A stretch of DNA of 32,203 bases from an uncultured Chthoniobacterales bacterium (lineage in GTDB: Bacteria > Verrucomicrobiota > Verrucomicrobiia > Chthoniobacterales > CALDSX01), in NCBI GenBank assembly GCA_937924445.1, contig CALDSX010000028.1, positions 1 through 32,203 on the forward strand. Reading direction: 5' to 3'. Of the stretch, positions 1-12,839 are shown piece by piece (the stretch's first letter is position 1; each line of letters begins with the position of its first letter). The translations under genes and the position numbers were made by a program. A model generated the notes under the pieces. It worked only from the letters and a program-made list of their open reading frames with translations, was not told the DNA's origin and made no database searches.

Positions 1-85
1 CCACCGCCACCGGTTCCCCACTGCGCACTGCCTCCACCGCCCTTTTCCTCATCTCATACTTTGCTTCCGCTTTTGCTGCATCCAT
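1..85 (-). CDS. Probable IS630-like transposase, N-terminus only (cut by window edge)
   Basis: An ATG at 83-85 on the minus strand opens a frame that is still open at the window edge (28 codons visible). The leader carries TTAGGA about 1 base upstream. The peptide begins MDAAKAEAKYEMRKRAVEAV and continues RSGEPVAV. A basic 'MRKRAVEAVRSGE' helix followed by hydrophobic residues is what the N-terminal helix-turn-helix of IS630/Tc1-type transposases looks like. The family call is from this short motif only. The catalytic DDE part would lie outside the window, so intactness cannot be judged. A non-transposase HTH protein is the alternative. Confidence 0.45.
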   Translation of the reverse strand, partial: MDAAKAEAKYEMRKRAVEAVRSGEPVAV

Positions 86-540
86 TCCTAATGTTATTCC
101 ACTCACACAACGTAACGCAAGGACTTTCGCAACGATTTATAGCCACTCAAATTAAAAGTCGACGTCGGAAGGTGCGAGCTTCGCGTTAAGCAAAATCGTG
201 TGGAACGAAAAGCACGATGACAACCCATTAAAGGCGAATTGGAAGAGAATTGCATTGATCACATGAGAGTCACTATGGAGCAGGTGTGTAAAAAAGGGGG
301 TACATCCCACCGCGCTCGCAGGCACCAGAGATATAACGCACTAACTTTAATAGGGCAAAAGAGTGGCAGGAACAAGTTGCGGCATAAAAAGATCGAAAAC
401 AATTAGGCTGAACAAGGATTTAAAAGCAATCCGGAATTCTTCTATGATGATGCTATAGCAACCGCAGCAAACAATGGATGATAACTCAAGGTCATACTGC
501 ACGAGGTGGGATTGATGATGATGCCAATCTAACTGGGGAG
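86..540. other. Intergenic, no intact gene seen
   Basis: No convincing reading frame was found on either strand. A short stop-bounded stretch at about 407-478 (+) reads like degraded coding sequence (AEQGFKSNPEFFYDDA, then IATAANNG and two stops), but I cannot assign it to a family. The left part, up to about 200, may contain the end of the IS630-like element that starts at 85. I could not delimit its terminal repeat. Confidence 0.4.
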
Positions 541-579
541 ATAAAACGCAAAACCCCGGATCGCGTGAGCGATCCGGGG
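541..579 (-). terminator. Rho-independent terminator after groEL
   Basis: A perfect 10-bp stem, CCCCGGATCG with CGATCCGGGG (554-563 and 570-579), has a 6-base loop. Read on the minus strand it is followed by TTTTGCGTTTTA. It lies 36 bases past the groEL stop codon and would end the groES-groEL transcript. Confidence 0.85.
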
Positions 580-614
580 CGTGCGTGGTTGGGGATGTCC
601 CTCGGTCTATTGCT

Positions 615-2249
<1,635 letters not shown>

Positions 2250-2302
2250 TTAATTCTATAGTTAGTGTGAACTGTTGAGTTGATGGTTTAAAGTTTGAGT
2301 GA

Positions 2303-2596
2303 TCATTCAATCACACCGAGGATGTCGTCCTCGCGCATGATGAGGTATTGTTCCCCATCAATCTTGACTTCCGTGCCACCGTATTTGGAGAAGAGAACTT
2401 TGTCTCCTACCTTAACGGTGAACTCGATTTTTTTGCCGTTATCGTCGAGCTTTCCAGTGCCGAGCGCGACGATTTTACCTTCCTGTGGTTTTTCTTTGGC
2501 GGTGTCCGGGATAATGATTCCGCCCTGACGGACTTCTTCTTCCTTCATGGGCTGAACCAGCACGCGGTCGCCGATGGGTTTCATCTTTGTTGCCAT
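2303..2596 (-). CDS. groES: Co-chaperonin GroES
   Basis: The 10-kDa lid of the GroEL chamber; 97 residues, full length. It starts [16 protein letters not shown], followed by the mobile-loop region ([20 protein letters not shown]) and the roof segment. The late motif [20 protein letters not shown] is followed by the C-terminal strand DDILGVIE. It lies directly upstream of groEL in the same direction. A dnaK gene lies upstream on the same strand, separated by 221 bases that contain a predicted terminator and a competing hairpin. No CIRCE repeat is visible in front of it, and the start codon lacks an evident ribosome binding site. Confidence 0.98.
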   Translation of the reverse strand: MATKMKPIGDRVLVQPMKEEEVRQGGIIIPDTAKEKPQEGKIVALGTGKLDDNGKKIEFTVKVGDKVLFSKYGGTEVKIDGEQYLIMREDDILGVIE

Positions 2597-2678
2597 GTGT
2601 GTAGTTTTTGGTTTGGGTTATTGAGGTGGCCGAGTTTATTCGCGCGCCTCGCTCGGCGAGAACGCCGGTTTGACTGCG

Positions 2679-2709
2679 AAAAAACGGTCAGCCTGTTAAT
2701 CAGAGACCG
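2679..2709 (-). terminator. Probable rho-independent terminator between dnaK and groES
   Basis: On the minus strand, CGGTC (2705-2709) pairs with GACCG (2685-2689). An inner CTG/CAG pairing closes a small loop, and TTTTTT (2679-2684) follows directly. It lies after dnaK and before groES. The stem is short and has an internal loop, so strength is uncertain. Confidence 0.55.
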
Positions 2710-2754
2710 CTCCTTTGAGTTCGCACATGGTGCGCATGGAGCAGTCTGTCTCTG
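2701..2754 (-). promoter_or_regulatory. Hairpin overlapping the dnaK-groES terminator (possible antiterminator)
   Basis: CAGAGAC (2701-2707) pairs with GTCTCTG (2748-2754), GCTCC (2709-2713) pairs with GGAGC (2738-2742), and an inner CGCAC/GTGCG hairpin has a 3-base loop. This structure shares bases 2701-2709 with the terminator stem, so the two folds exclude one another. The structure is read directly from the sequence; a regulatory role is inferred. Confidence 0.4.
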
Positions 2755-2817
2755 AAAGGGTGCGCTGTATGACGAAAGCCACGTTTGAACAAAAAAATGT
2801 GGTCGTAGCCATGCTGA

Positions 2818-4785
<1,968 letters not shown>

Positions 4786-4821
4786 TTATCAGCATGACAC
4801 ATTCCATTTCTTTGAGATTTA

Positions 4822-4849
4822 TGTATATTCCTAATCATCAAATAGTTAA
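4822..4849 (-). promoter_or_regulatory. Possible sigma70-like promoter of dnaK
   Basis: On the minus strand, TTAACT (4844-4849) and TATACA (4822-4827) are 16 bases apart and lie 55-80 bases before the dnaK ATG. Each hexamer matches 4 of 6 consensus positions. No sigma32-type promoter was recognised. This is a weak pattern match in A/T-rich DNA. Confidence 0.3.
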
Positions 4850-4890
4850 AATTATTAAAGCTCTTGTGTCCCGATTTTGAATGAACTTCA

Positions 4891-4933
4891 AATGTGCCAA
4901 AATGCGTCTGTGGGAATCGCATAATGACACATT
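4891..4933. promoter_or_regulatory. Large interrupted dyad upstream of dnaK (candidate operator)
   Basis: AATGTG-N5-ATGCG-N11-CGCAT-N5-CACATT forms a symmetric inverted repeat. The outer arms extend to 7 bp when positions 4890 and 4934 are included, and the spacers are equal. It lies 124 bases upstream of the dnaK start, in a place where a heat-shock operator would be expected, but it does not match CIRCE (TTAGCACTC-N9-GAGTGCTAA). The binding protein is unknown. Confidence 0.45.
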
Positions 4934-5067
4934 TAAACAGGAGATGTTTGTTCGATTCTCTCCCTAACAGACCGTTGAAAAACGGTTCCTTTTAGGCCCA
5001 CTGGGAAAAAGCAGCCTCCGAAAGTTGGTTGCGAAAACATAGAAAAACTACTCATCGCAGAGTTGGT

Positions 5068-5574
5068 TTAGGCGAGGTAGCGAGATTCTATCGGACTGAG
5101 CCAGAATATAAACAAAAGCAGAGCCGCCCATCCTCGGCTGGCCCATTGTCTGGGCGTTCCAAGGCCGCAGATTTTGCACAGAAGCACAGCCTCGATTTCC
5201 GACGCGGCAAAATACCCTTTGTCCGCCGTCAGACTTTCACTTGGGCGGGCTTCTCTTCGCTCCCACAGAGCGCATGAACCATCCCCACAGCGGCTCCCAC
5301 ACGCTCACCGAGTTCCTCCGTATCCGCCTGATCTCCTGGCAACACCTCCGCCGCCACGATCGTTCCGGTGTCCAGATCGCTCATCGCTTCGGGCTTATAA
5401 ACCATATCACAGGCTCCGTCCTTGGTCTGGCCCACCTCGGCGTCCTCGGCATGAGGGTTTTTTTCAGTCTTTGTTGCTTGTGCTTCGTCCCGGTTTCTTT
5501 TTGTCGAACCGCCTCACCGCCTCCCCGTCCTCTGGATCCATCCCCGCCCTCGCGAGCCCACGATCCGCTTGCGT
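5068..5574 (-). pseudogene. IS1182-family transposase remnant (frameshifted and truncated)
   Basis: Read from 5574 downwards, one frame gives GLARAGMDPEDGEAVRRFDK and then KKPGRSTSNKD before a stop. A shifted frame continues with NPHAEDAEVGQTKDGACDM, VYKPEAMSDLDTGTIVAAEV and LPGDQADTEELGERVG. After a second shift, LTADKGYFAASEIEAV follows. These blocks match the order of motifs in IS1182-type DDE transposases: 'RFDRKR..SNEDW..HP.DPDA..TKMKDG..HLAYKAEHAVDLDTGAVV', then 'ADKGY'. The N-terminus and the part with the last acidic residue are gone. It cannot encode an active enzyme. Confidence 0.75.
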
Positions 5575-5607
5575 TTAATCCAAAACTCTCCTGGCTCTTC
5601 TCTCACA

Positions 5608-5645
5608 ACTCGCTCCTCAAACATTTACTCGCTCCTCAAACATTT
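5608..5645 (+). repeat. Tandem 19-bp duplication inside the IS relic
   Basis: ACTCGCTCCTCAAACATTT occurs twice back to back (5608-5626 and 5627-5645) with no mismatch. It is within the IS relic, near its right end, and may reflect replication slippage in the decaying element. Confidence 0.9.
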
Positions 5646-5784
5646 TTCTCTCCTATCATGCCAATTTGACTTTGGGAAGGTTTTTCAACATTCTGTTAGA
5701 TGGCTGTGCAAACTTTTAGATGTTCGTCTTTATAGGCCCCCTCTGCTCACTTGAATAAATCTCAAATTTTAATTTATCTAAAAA

Positions 5785-7728
5785 ATGCAAAACAAATGGA
5801 ATACGCTGGCGCTTGCACTTTTCCCTTTATTCTTTGGTGTTACAGGTTTCGCGCAGGAGCTAGTGCCTGCGCGGCCTTTGTTTGAAGAACATCTTCGCGA
5901 TCCGGCTATAACCCGTGCACCAAACGGAGTCTATTACCTTACCGGAACGTTAGGAATCGCATCTAAAGCCGTCGGTTTCCCATCTCAAACATCTGGTGAG
6001 GTGGACTTCGCCAACACGCTGGGAATCTGGATGTGGAAATCCACAGACCTCAAGGCCTGGACCCCACTGGGTAAAGTTTTCGATATGGAAGTTTGTGGGG
6101 ACCAAGGTAATCAGATGCGCTGGACACAATACTTCCGACTTAACCCAGACCATCCCGCGGGCCCGCGAGTCCGCGGCGTTCAGTCGCCCGAACTGCATTT
6201 CGTCGGTGGCCTTCCTTACATCGCTTTTGCAATGAGCGGCGGAGGCACAGGGCTCCTGCGGAGTTCCTCTGGCAAAGCGGAGGGTCCGTATGTCATGCAC
6301 GCTCGGCTCACCACCCTTGGCCAAACACCTTCGCTATTTCAGGATGATGACGGCTCAAACTACTGGCTATGGGATGGGGGCTGGATCGCGAAACTCAGCG
6401 ACAATTTAACCGAATTAGTAGAACAACCCCGTTTTCTGCGCCCAACAATCGAAAGCACCCTCGGAGATTTCCCCCTGCAGGTCGGTTATCAGGGAGCTTT
6501 TATCTTTAAATTTGGAGGTCGTTACCATCTCGTCGCCTCAGAGCTTACTACACGACTTGGCGCGGTTTGCCACGACACGTTTGTCTCCGAGGCAAAATCT
6601 ATCTACGGCCCCTACGGCCCACGCCGGATGATGATTCCTCACGGCGGACAGGTGACTCTTTTTACAGATGGGAAAGGAGATGTCTTTAGCACTTTCGGCG
6701 GGGATCCCGCAGCGGTGTTCATGGACAAACCGGGGATTGTGCCGCTGGTGGACGATGGATTTCTAAAGCATCTTGCCTTAAAACGCCCAACGGTGACCGA
6801 AGGGGGGCCTATTTCAGCTCTCCGCCCCATTGAGCTTCCCGGTGATTACGGCGGTATCCGGGATCCGCAGATTCTCCTCGCTCCGGACGGCTTTTACTAC
6901 CTCACGGGCACTACCGGCAAAAGTTCACTGCGGGTGCCTGGGTGTCGGCTTTGGCGTTCGAAAGACTTGAAAAACTGGGAAGCGCTGGGTGACGAAAAAG
7001 GGGTCATCTGGTATGTTGATGAAAGCGAGTGGACCAGAAAACCCTTTTTTACAGACGCCGTCCCCGGCCAGCCCGTCCACGACTTTTGGGCTCCTGAAAT
7101 TCACTTTATAAAGGGTAATTATTACATCCCCTTCTGTATGTTCGGTGGCGGAACAGGAATGCTCACAAGCGTGTCCGGACGTCCCGAAGGACCGTATGAA
7201 GACCGAGTGGGACAGCTCCATTCCTGGGCAGGAGATCCTTCCCTTTTTCAGGACGATGACGGCACCGTCTACATGCACCTCGGCTTTGGGCCAACACAGC
7301 TTGTAAAAATGAAGGATGACATGAGTGGCTTTGATGGCGACCCATTTTACATTGGACCAGTTGACGGCTCTGTCTTGGGACACGAGGGCGGTTACCTTGT
7401 GAAGATGGAAAATAAATATGTGCTCTTCTACACCACTCAAAACGGTCTCGAGGAACCGGCCCGCAAAGCGATGAGAGAACCTCACGATTACGCCACCTAT
7501 GATTTTGTCTATTGCTGGTCAGAAAATCTTCGTGGCCCTTACTCAAGCGGACGCACATTTGCACCGCACGGCGGCCACGGTGCGGTGTTCAAGGATAAAA
7601 CCGGCCGGTGGTTGGCCACAATGTTCGGCACAGACATGACTGCGCCGTTCCGCAGTAAGCTTGGTATCTATCCACTACATGTGGAGTGGACAGGAAGCGA
7701 CCTGATTATTCGGCCAACGGAAAAGTAG
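5785..7728 (+). CDS. Secreted protein with two tandem GH43-like beta-propeller domains
   Basis: 647 residues. Residues 1-24 (MQNKWNTLALALFPLFFGVT, then GFAQ) form a signal peptide, so the protein is exported. Two homologous GH43-type five-bladed propellers follow, at about 32-320 and 353-640. They are recognisable by repeated blocks: RDPAI/RDPQI, YYLTGT, W(R/K)S.DL..W, PE(L/I)HF, GGGTG, PSLFQDDDG. GH43 enzymes (arabinofuranosidases, xylosidases) use three carboxylates. The second domain has D360, D484 (GDPSLF) and E534 (GHEGGY). The first keeps D39 but has Q180-T181 in place of GD and Q236 in place of the Glu. Hence probably only the C-terminal copy is catalytic. The substrate is likely a plant or algal polysaccharide side chain, not determinable here. 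It is a single gene convergent with icd, with no ribosome binding site seen before the ATG. Confidence 0.85.
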   Translation: MQNKWNTLALALFPLFFGVTGFAQELVPARPLFEEHLRDPAITRAPNGVYYLTGTLGIASKAVGFPSQTSGEVDFANTLGIWMWKSTDLKAWTPLGKVFDMEVCGDQGNQMRWTQYFRLNPDHPAGPRVRGVQSPELHFVGGLPYIAFAMSGGGTGLLRSSSGKAEGPYVMHARLTTLGQTPSLFQDDDGSNYWLWDGGWIAKLSDNLTELVEQPRFLRPTIESTLGDFPLQVGYQGAFIFKFGGRYHLVASELTTRLGAVCHDTFVSEAKSIYGPYGPRRMMIPHGGQVTLFTDGKGDVFSTFGGDPAAVFMDKPGIVPLVDDGFLKHLALKRPTVTEGGPISALRPIELPGDYGGIRDPQILLAPDGFYYLTGTTGKSSLRVPGCRLWRSKDLKNWEALGDEKGVIWYVDESEWTRKPFFTDAVPGQPVHDFWAPEIHFIKGNYYIPFCMFGGGTGMLTSVSGRPEGPYEDRVGQLHSWAGDPSLFQDDDGTVYMHLGFGPTQLVKMKDDMSGFDGDPFYIGPVDGSVLGHEGGYLVKMENKYVLFYTTQNGLEEPARKAMREPHDYATYDFVYCWSENLRGPYSSGRTFAPHGGHGAVFKDKTGRWLATMFGTDMTAPFRSKLGIYPLHVEWTGSDLIIRPTEK

Positions 7729-7835
7729 CAAAAGTAAACACCACCTGACCTTTGACATTCGTTTTTTCAATGCACCGCTTCCTCGAGCGGCACTCGTTTG
7801 CGTAAGAATTCAATCAATCACCCACTATTTCTGTC

Positions 7836-10269
<2,434 letters not shown>

Positions 10270-10319
10270 GTAACTGCTCAGGTAGCCGCCCGCCTTGGGG
10301 CGGCTACCTGAGCAGTTAC
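10270..10319. repeat. Perfect 21-bp inverted repeat (hairpin)
   Basis: GTAACTGCTCAGGTAGCCGCC at 10270-10290 (given as two runs: GTAACTGCTCAGG, TAGCCGCC) is exactly complementary to 10299-10319, with an 8-base loop. There is no T-run on the 3' side on either strand, so it is not a typical terminator. It abuts the IS110 relic, whose stop codon lies inside the right arm. It is probably a mobile-element-associated or REP-like palindrome. Confidence 0.9.
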
Positions 10320-10444
10320 TGATTAGGAATCGAAAACTCGCGGAGGGTATTTCCGTCCTTGTCGAGGACGCAGATTGCGTGTTGTTTATCTCCTAGATCG
10401 ATGCCGATTACGGCTCTGCGATGGGGTTTTTTGGTGTTTTTCAT
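10316..10444 (-). pseudogene. IS110-family transposase, N-terminal 42 codons only
   Basis: On the minus strand the ATG at 10442-10444 gives MKNTKKPHRRAVIGIDLGDK, then QHAICVLDKDGNTLREFSIP, NQ and stop. 'IGIDLGD...CVLD..G' is the first block of the RuvC-like DEDD domain of IS110/IS1111 transposases, including its first Asp. These enzymes are normally 300-400 residues, so nearly all of the gene is missing. The frame ends in a TAA at the edge of the 21-bp hairpin, suggesting that the hairpin sequence or a deletion cut the element. It is unlikely to be functional. Confidence 0.7.
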
Positions 10445-10491
10445 AGAGGCAGCTATTTTCGAGAACCGCTGGCACGGCCTCAACTACCTTC

Positions 10492-10830
10492 TCATTCTAT
10501 CCGATGGGCGACCTTGAGTAATATGATCCCACCGATAATCATGCTGATGCCAATCAACCGCGGCAAGTCACGGGATTCATTAAGAAAAAAGAGGCCAACC
10601 AGTGCCGTGCCTCCGGCGCCGATACCCACCCAAACGGCATAGGCGGTGCCGACAGGCAGGGAGCGCATCGCCATTGAGAGACCAAACATGCTCATGGCAA
10701 TAAAGAGTACGACAACAACGGAAGGTAGAATGCGCGTAAAAGATTTTGCATGAGGTATAAGAACCGCATAGACCACCTCGCACAGGCCCGCAAATAGAAG
10801 CCACAACCATGGATTCACCGATTGTTTCAT
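10492..10830 (-). CDS. Small multidrug resistance (SMR) transporter, SugE/Gdx-like
   Basis: 112 residues with four predicted membrane helices, the size of SMR proteins. I chose the ATG at 10828-10830 because the peptide then starts MKQSVNPWLWLLFAGLCEVV like the family; a longer upstream reading would add 54 unrelated residues. The essential membrane glutamate is E18 (AGLCEV). The motif LPVGTAYAVWVGIGAGGTAL is that of the SugE/Gdx subgroup, which exports guanidinium or small quaternary cations, so that function is likely but not proven. No guanidine riboswitch was recognised upstream. It is divergent from the symporter gene with about 150 bases between them. Confidence 0.85.
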   Translation of the reverse strand: MKQSVNPWLWLLFAGLCEVVYAVLIPHAKSFTRILPSVVVVLFIAMSMFGLSMAMRSLPVGTAYAVWVGIGAGGTALVGLFFLNESRDLPRLIGISMIIGGIILLKVAHRIE

Positions 10831-10980
10831 AGCACTAAGAGAGCACAGCAACAACCTACGATGCAAATCAAAGCGGGCTGTATGGCCAAAACAGATTTTA
10901 CGGATTGGACTCTTCGGACTGATTGAGTGAGGTCCGCAAAAGCACTTGCGCTTCCGTCTGGCTACTGACAGGGTTGAGCA

Positions 10981-12342
10981 ATGGCAGCGCAAACGAGCAA
11001 AGCGGATGGCGCAAAGGAGAATCTCTCGAAGAAGATACTAATTGGGCTCGCTTTAGGAACCGCCTTGGGTTTGCTTTGCAACATTTTTTTTGCACCTGGC
11101 GCACTGTTTGCCGACCATCTTGGGTCTCTCAACCTTATCATTGAGCAAATTATTCTACCGATTGGCCGGATTTTTTTGCGACTTATTTTCATGGTGGTCA
11201 TTCCGCTTATCATTTCAGCTATCGCTATCGGTTCGCTGGAAATAGGCGATGCCCGGAGTCTGGGGCGGATTGGGTTGAGGACGCTCTTTGCGACGGTTGC
11301 ACTCTCTGCGACAAGTGTGCTGATCGCTCTGAGTCTGGCCTCTCTTCTGAAACCTGGGAAGGCCGTTTCTGCGGAAGCAAGGGAGCGGCTCTATGCGGAT
11401 TACGCTGGAAACGCTGCACAAGCGGTGGAGCGCTCGAAGCAGGGAAAAAGCGTTGCCGAAACCTTGCTTCAACTCATACCAGACAATCCAATGAACGAGG
11501 CGGTTCGCGCATTTGACCCCACCCACACCGGTGGCGGAATGCTGGCCGTGATGGTCTTTGCGCTTTTTTTTGGTCTGGGAATGGGTCGAGCTTCGCCAGA
11601 GCGAATCGAGGGGCTCAAGTCCGTTCTTGAAGGAATTTTTGAGGTCTGCATGGTAATCATCGGATTTGCGCTGCGTCTGGCGCCTCTCGGGGTGGCCTGT
11701 ATGGGATTTGCTCTTGGTGCAAGACTGGGTCTGGGTATTGTGCAGACTGTAGGGTTTTATGTGGTCACAGTTATTGCGGGATTAGCGTTTCATCAATTCA
11801 TCGTCTACTCGGTTGCGCTGCTGCTTTTTTCCGCGAAAAAGCCTTTGGTCTTTTTTGGTGAAATTAGGGAGGCCATGGCCACAGCCTTTGCCACCTCTTC
11901 GAGTAATGCTACACTGCCGGTGTCTCTCCGTGTGGCGGAGAGGAATCTAAATCTTCCACCGAAAATTTCCCGATTTGTTCTCACCGTCGGAGCGAGCGCA
12001 AACCAGAATGGAACAGCTCTCTACGAGGGAATTACCGTGTTGTTTTTGGCGCAGTTGTTTGGGGTGGAACTCACGCTGGGGCAGCAGTTGATGGTTGCGC
12101 TGATGTGTATTCTAGCCGGCATCGGCACGGCGGGTGTGCCTGGGGGCTCTTTGCCGCTGGTAGCCGGAGTGCTTGCCACGGTTGGGGTGCAGCCGGATGC
12201 GATTGCGATAATTCTTGGTGTGGATCGTTTGTTGGACATGTGCCGAACCACGCTCAACGTCACAGGTGATCTGGTGATCGCGGTTATCGTGTCTGGGAGG
12301 GAGGATTTATCTTTTGCAGATAAGCATTTACCGCGGTCTTAA
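10981..12342 (+). CDS. Dicarboxylate/amino acid:cation symporter (DAACS family)
   Basis: 453-residue membrane carrier of the GltP/GltPh/EAAT fold, importing acidic amino acids or dicarboxylates with Na+ or H+. Signatures are the serine-rich hairpin 1 (SSSNATLP, 306-313), the helix 7 motif at 341-345, hairpin 2 (AGIGTAGVPGGS) and helix 8 (DMCRTTLNVTGD, 419-430). D419, R422, N426 and D430 correspond to the substrate and cation residues of GltPh, and the arginine favours an acidic amino acid. The helix 7 motif is NQNGT instead of NMDGT, so a Na+-coordinating Asp is Asn here. It has a variable insert at about 125-180. The 3' end overlaps the convergent Nudix gene by 59 bases. Confidence 0.93.
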   Translation: MAAQTSKADGAKENLSKKILIGLALGTALGLLCNIFFAPGALFADHLGSLNLIIEQIILPIGRIFLRLIFMVVIPLIISAIAIGSLEIGDARSLGRIGLRTLFATVALSATSVLIALSLASLLKPGKAVSAEARERLYADYAGNAAQAVERSKQGKSVAETLLQLIPDNPMNEAVRAFDPTHTGGGMLAVMVFALFFGLGMGRASPERIEGLKSVLEGIFEVCMVIIGFALRLAPLGVACMGFALGARLGLGIVQTVGFYVVTVIAGLAFHQFIVYSVALLLFSAKKPLVFFGEIREAMATAFATSSSNATLPVSLRVAERNLNLPPKISRFVLTVGASANQNGTALYEGITVLFLAQLFGVELTLGQQLMVALMCILAGIGTAGVPGGSLPLVAGVLATVGVQPDAIAIILGVDRLLDMCRTTLNVTGDLVIAVIVSGREDLSFADKHLPRS

Positions 12343-12835
12343 GGGACGGGAAGGCGATTTTTTCCAGTGCCAGTTCGGATCTTGGGACAAAAAGCAGTGC
12401 TTGTGATTCTTTGCACGGAGCAAGAGTTTCCCACGAGAGAGGCTGTGCGATGAAGAACAGATCGGCTGTGGTGTAAGTCACGCCGCCATAGCTGTAGTAA
12501 TTCACAGCGGACATGAAATAGGTGTATTTTGCGAGGGTCAGGCCAGTTTCCTCAGCGACTTCACGTTCGAGTGCCTCCTCCACGGTTTCGCCCGGGTCTA
12601 CAAAGCCACCTGGCAAGCCAAATAGGCCACGGCCCGGGTCGTTGGCTCTGTTAAGCAGGAGAAGTCCATGCTCTGGCCGCTCGATCAGGGCTCCGACCGC
12701 ACTGGCGGCATTGATAAAGTGCTCAAATCCGCAGAGCGTACATTTGCGGCGACGGTGGTCGGGCTGTGTGAAGGCCTTTGCTCCGCAGCGCGGACAGAAT
12801 TGGAAGACATTTTCTGATGATATCAGCGGGGACAT
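12284..12835 (-). CDS. Nudix hydrolase with N-terminal zinc ribbon
   Basis: 183 residues from the ATG at 12833-12835; a longer start inside the preceding gene is possible but adds a non-conserved segment. C14, C17, C32 and C35 (CPRCG...CTLCG) form a zinc ribbon. A complete Nudix box lies at 77-99 (G77, E83, R91, E92, E95, E96, G98). The enzyme should hydrolyse a nucleoside diphosphate linked to another moiety. The zinc ribbon resembles NudC-type (NADH or capped-RNA) pyrophosphatases, but the substrate cannot be fixed. It follows the PIN-TRAM gene by 4 bases, indicating an operon, and overlaps the convergent symporter gene by 59 bases. Confidence 0.88.
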   Translation of the reverse strand: MSPLISSENVFQFCPRCGAKAFTQPDHRRRKCTLCGFEHFINAASAVGALIERPEHGLLLLNRANDPGRGLFGLPGGFVDPGETVEEALEREVAEETGLTLAKYTYFMSAVNYYSYGGVTYTTADLFFIAQPLSWETLAPCKESQALLFVPRSELALEKIAFPSLKTAVNAYLQKINPPSQTR

Positions 12836-12839
12836 AAGA

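Larger units (their letters stand above)
4964..5699 (-). mobile_element. Degenerate, internally deleted IS1182-type insertion sequence
   Basis: The ends are imperfect inverted repeats. The left end (4964-4983) reads CTAACAGAccGTTGAAAAAC, and the reverse complement of the right end (5680-5699) differs from it at only two positions. The 736 bp between them contain remnants of one transposase in at least three frames. A functional IS of this type is about twice as long, so the central and 3' coding parts are missing. No clear target duplication is visible. It sits between the dnaK regulatory region and the GH43 gene. Confidence 0.75.

Noticed and set aside
4951-4966. TTCGATTCTC-like T-loop, possible tRNA
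   Set aside because: No matching T-stem, anticodon arm or acceptor stem around it.
7771-7794. CCGCT/AGCGG hairpin as terminator between GH43 and icd
   Set aside because: Only 5 bp of stem and no T-run on either side; kept only as a note.
10831-10980. Guanidine riboswitch upstream of the Gdx-like gene
   Set aside because: No paired ACGR-loop hairpins or ykkC core were found in the 150 bases between the divergent genes.
10830-10992. 54-residue N-terminal extension of the SMR protein
   Set aside because: SMR proteins start just before the first helix; the extension is Cys/Arg-rich, overlaps the start of the divergent symporter gene and has no family match.
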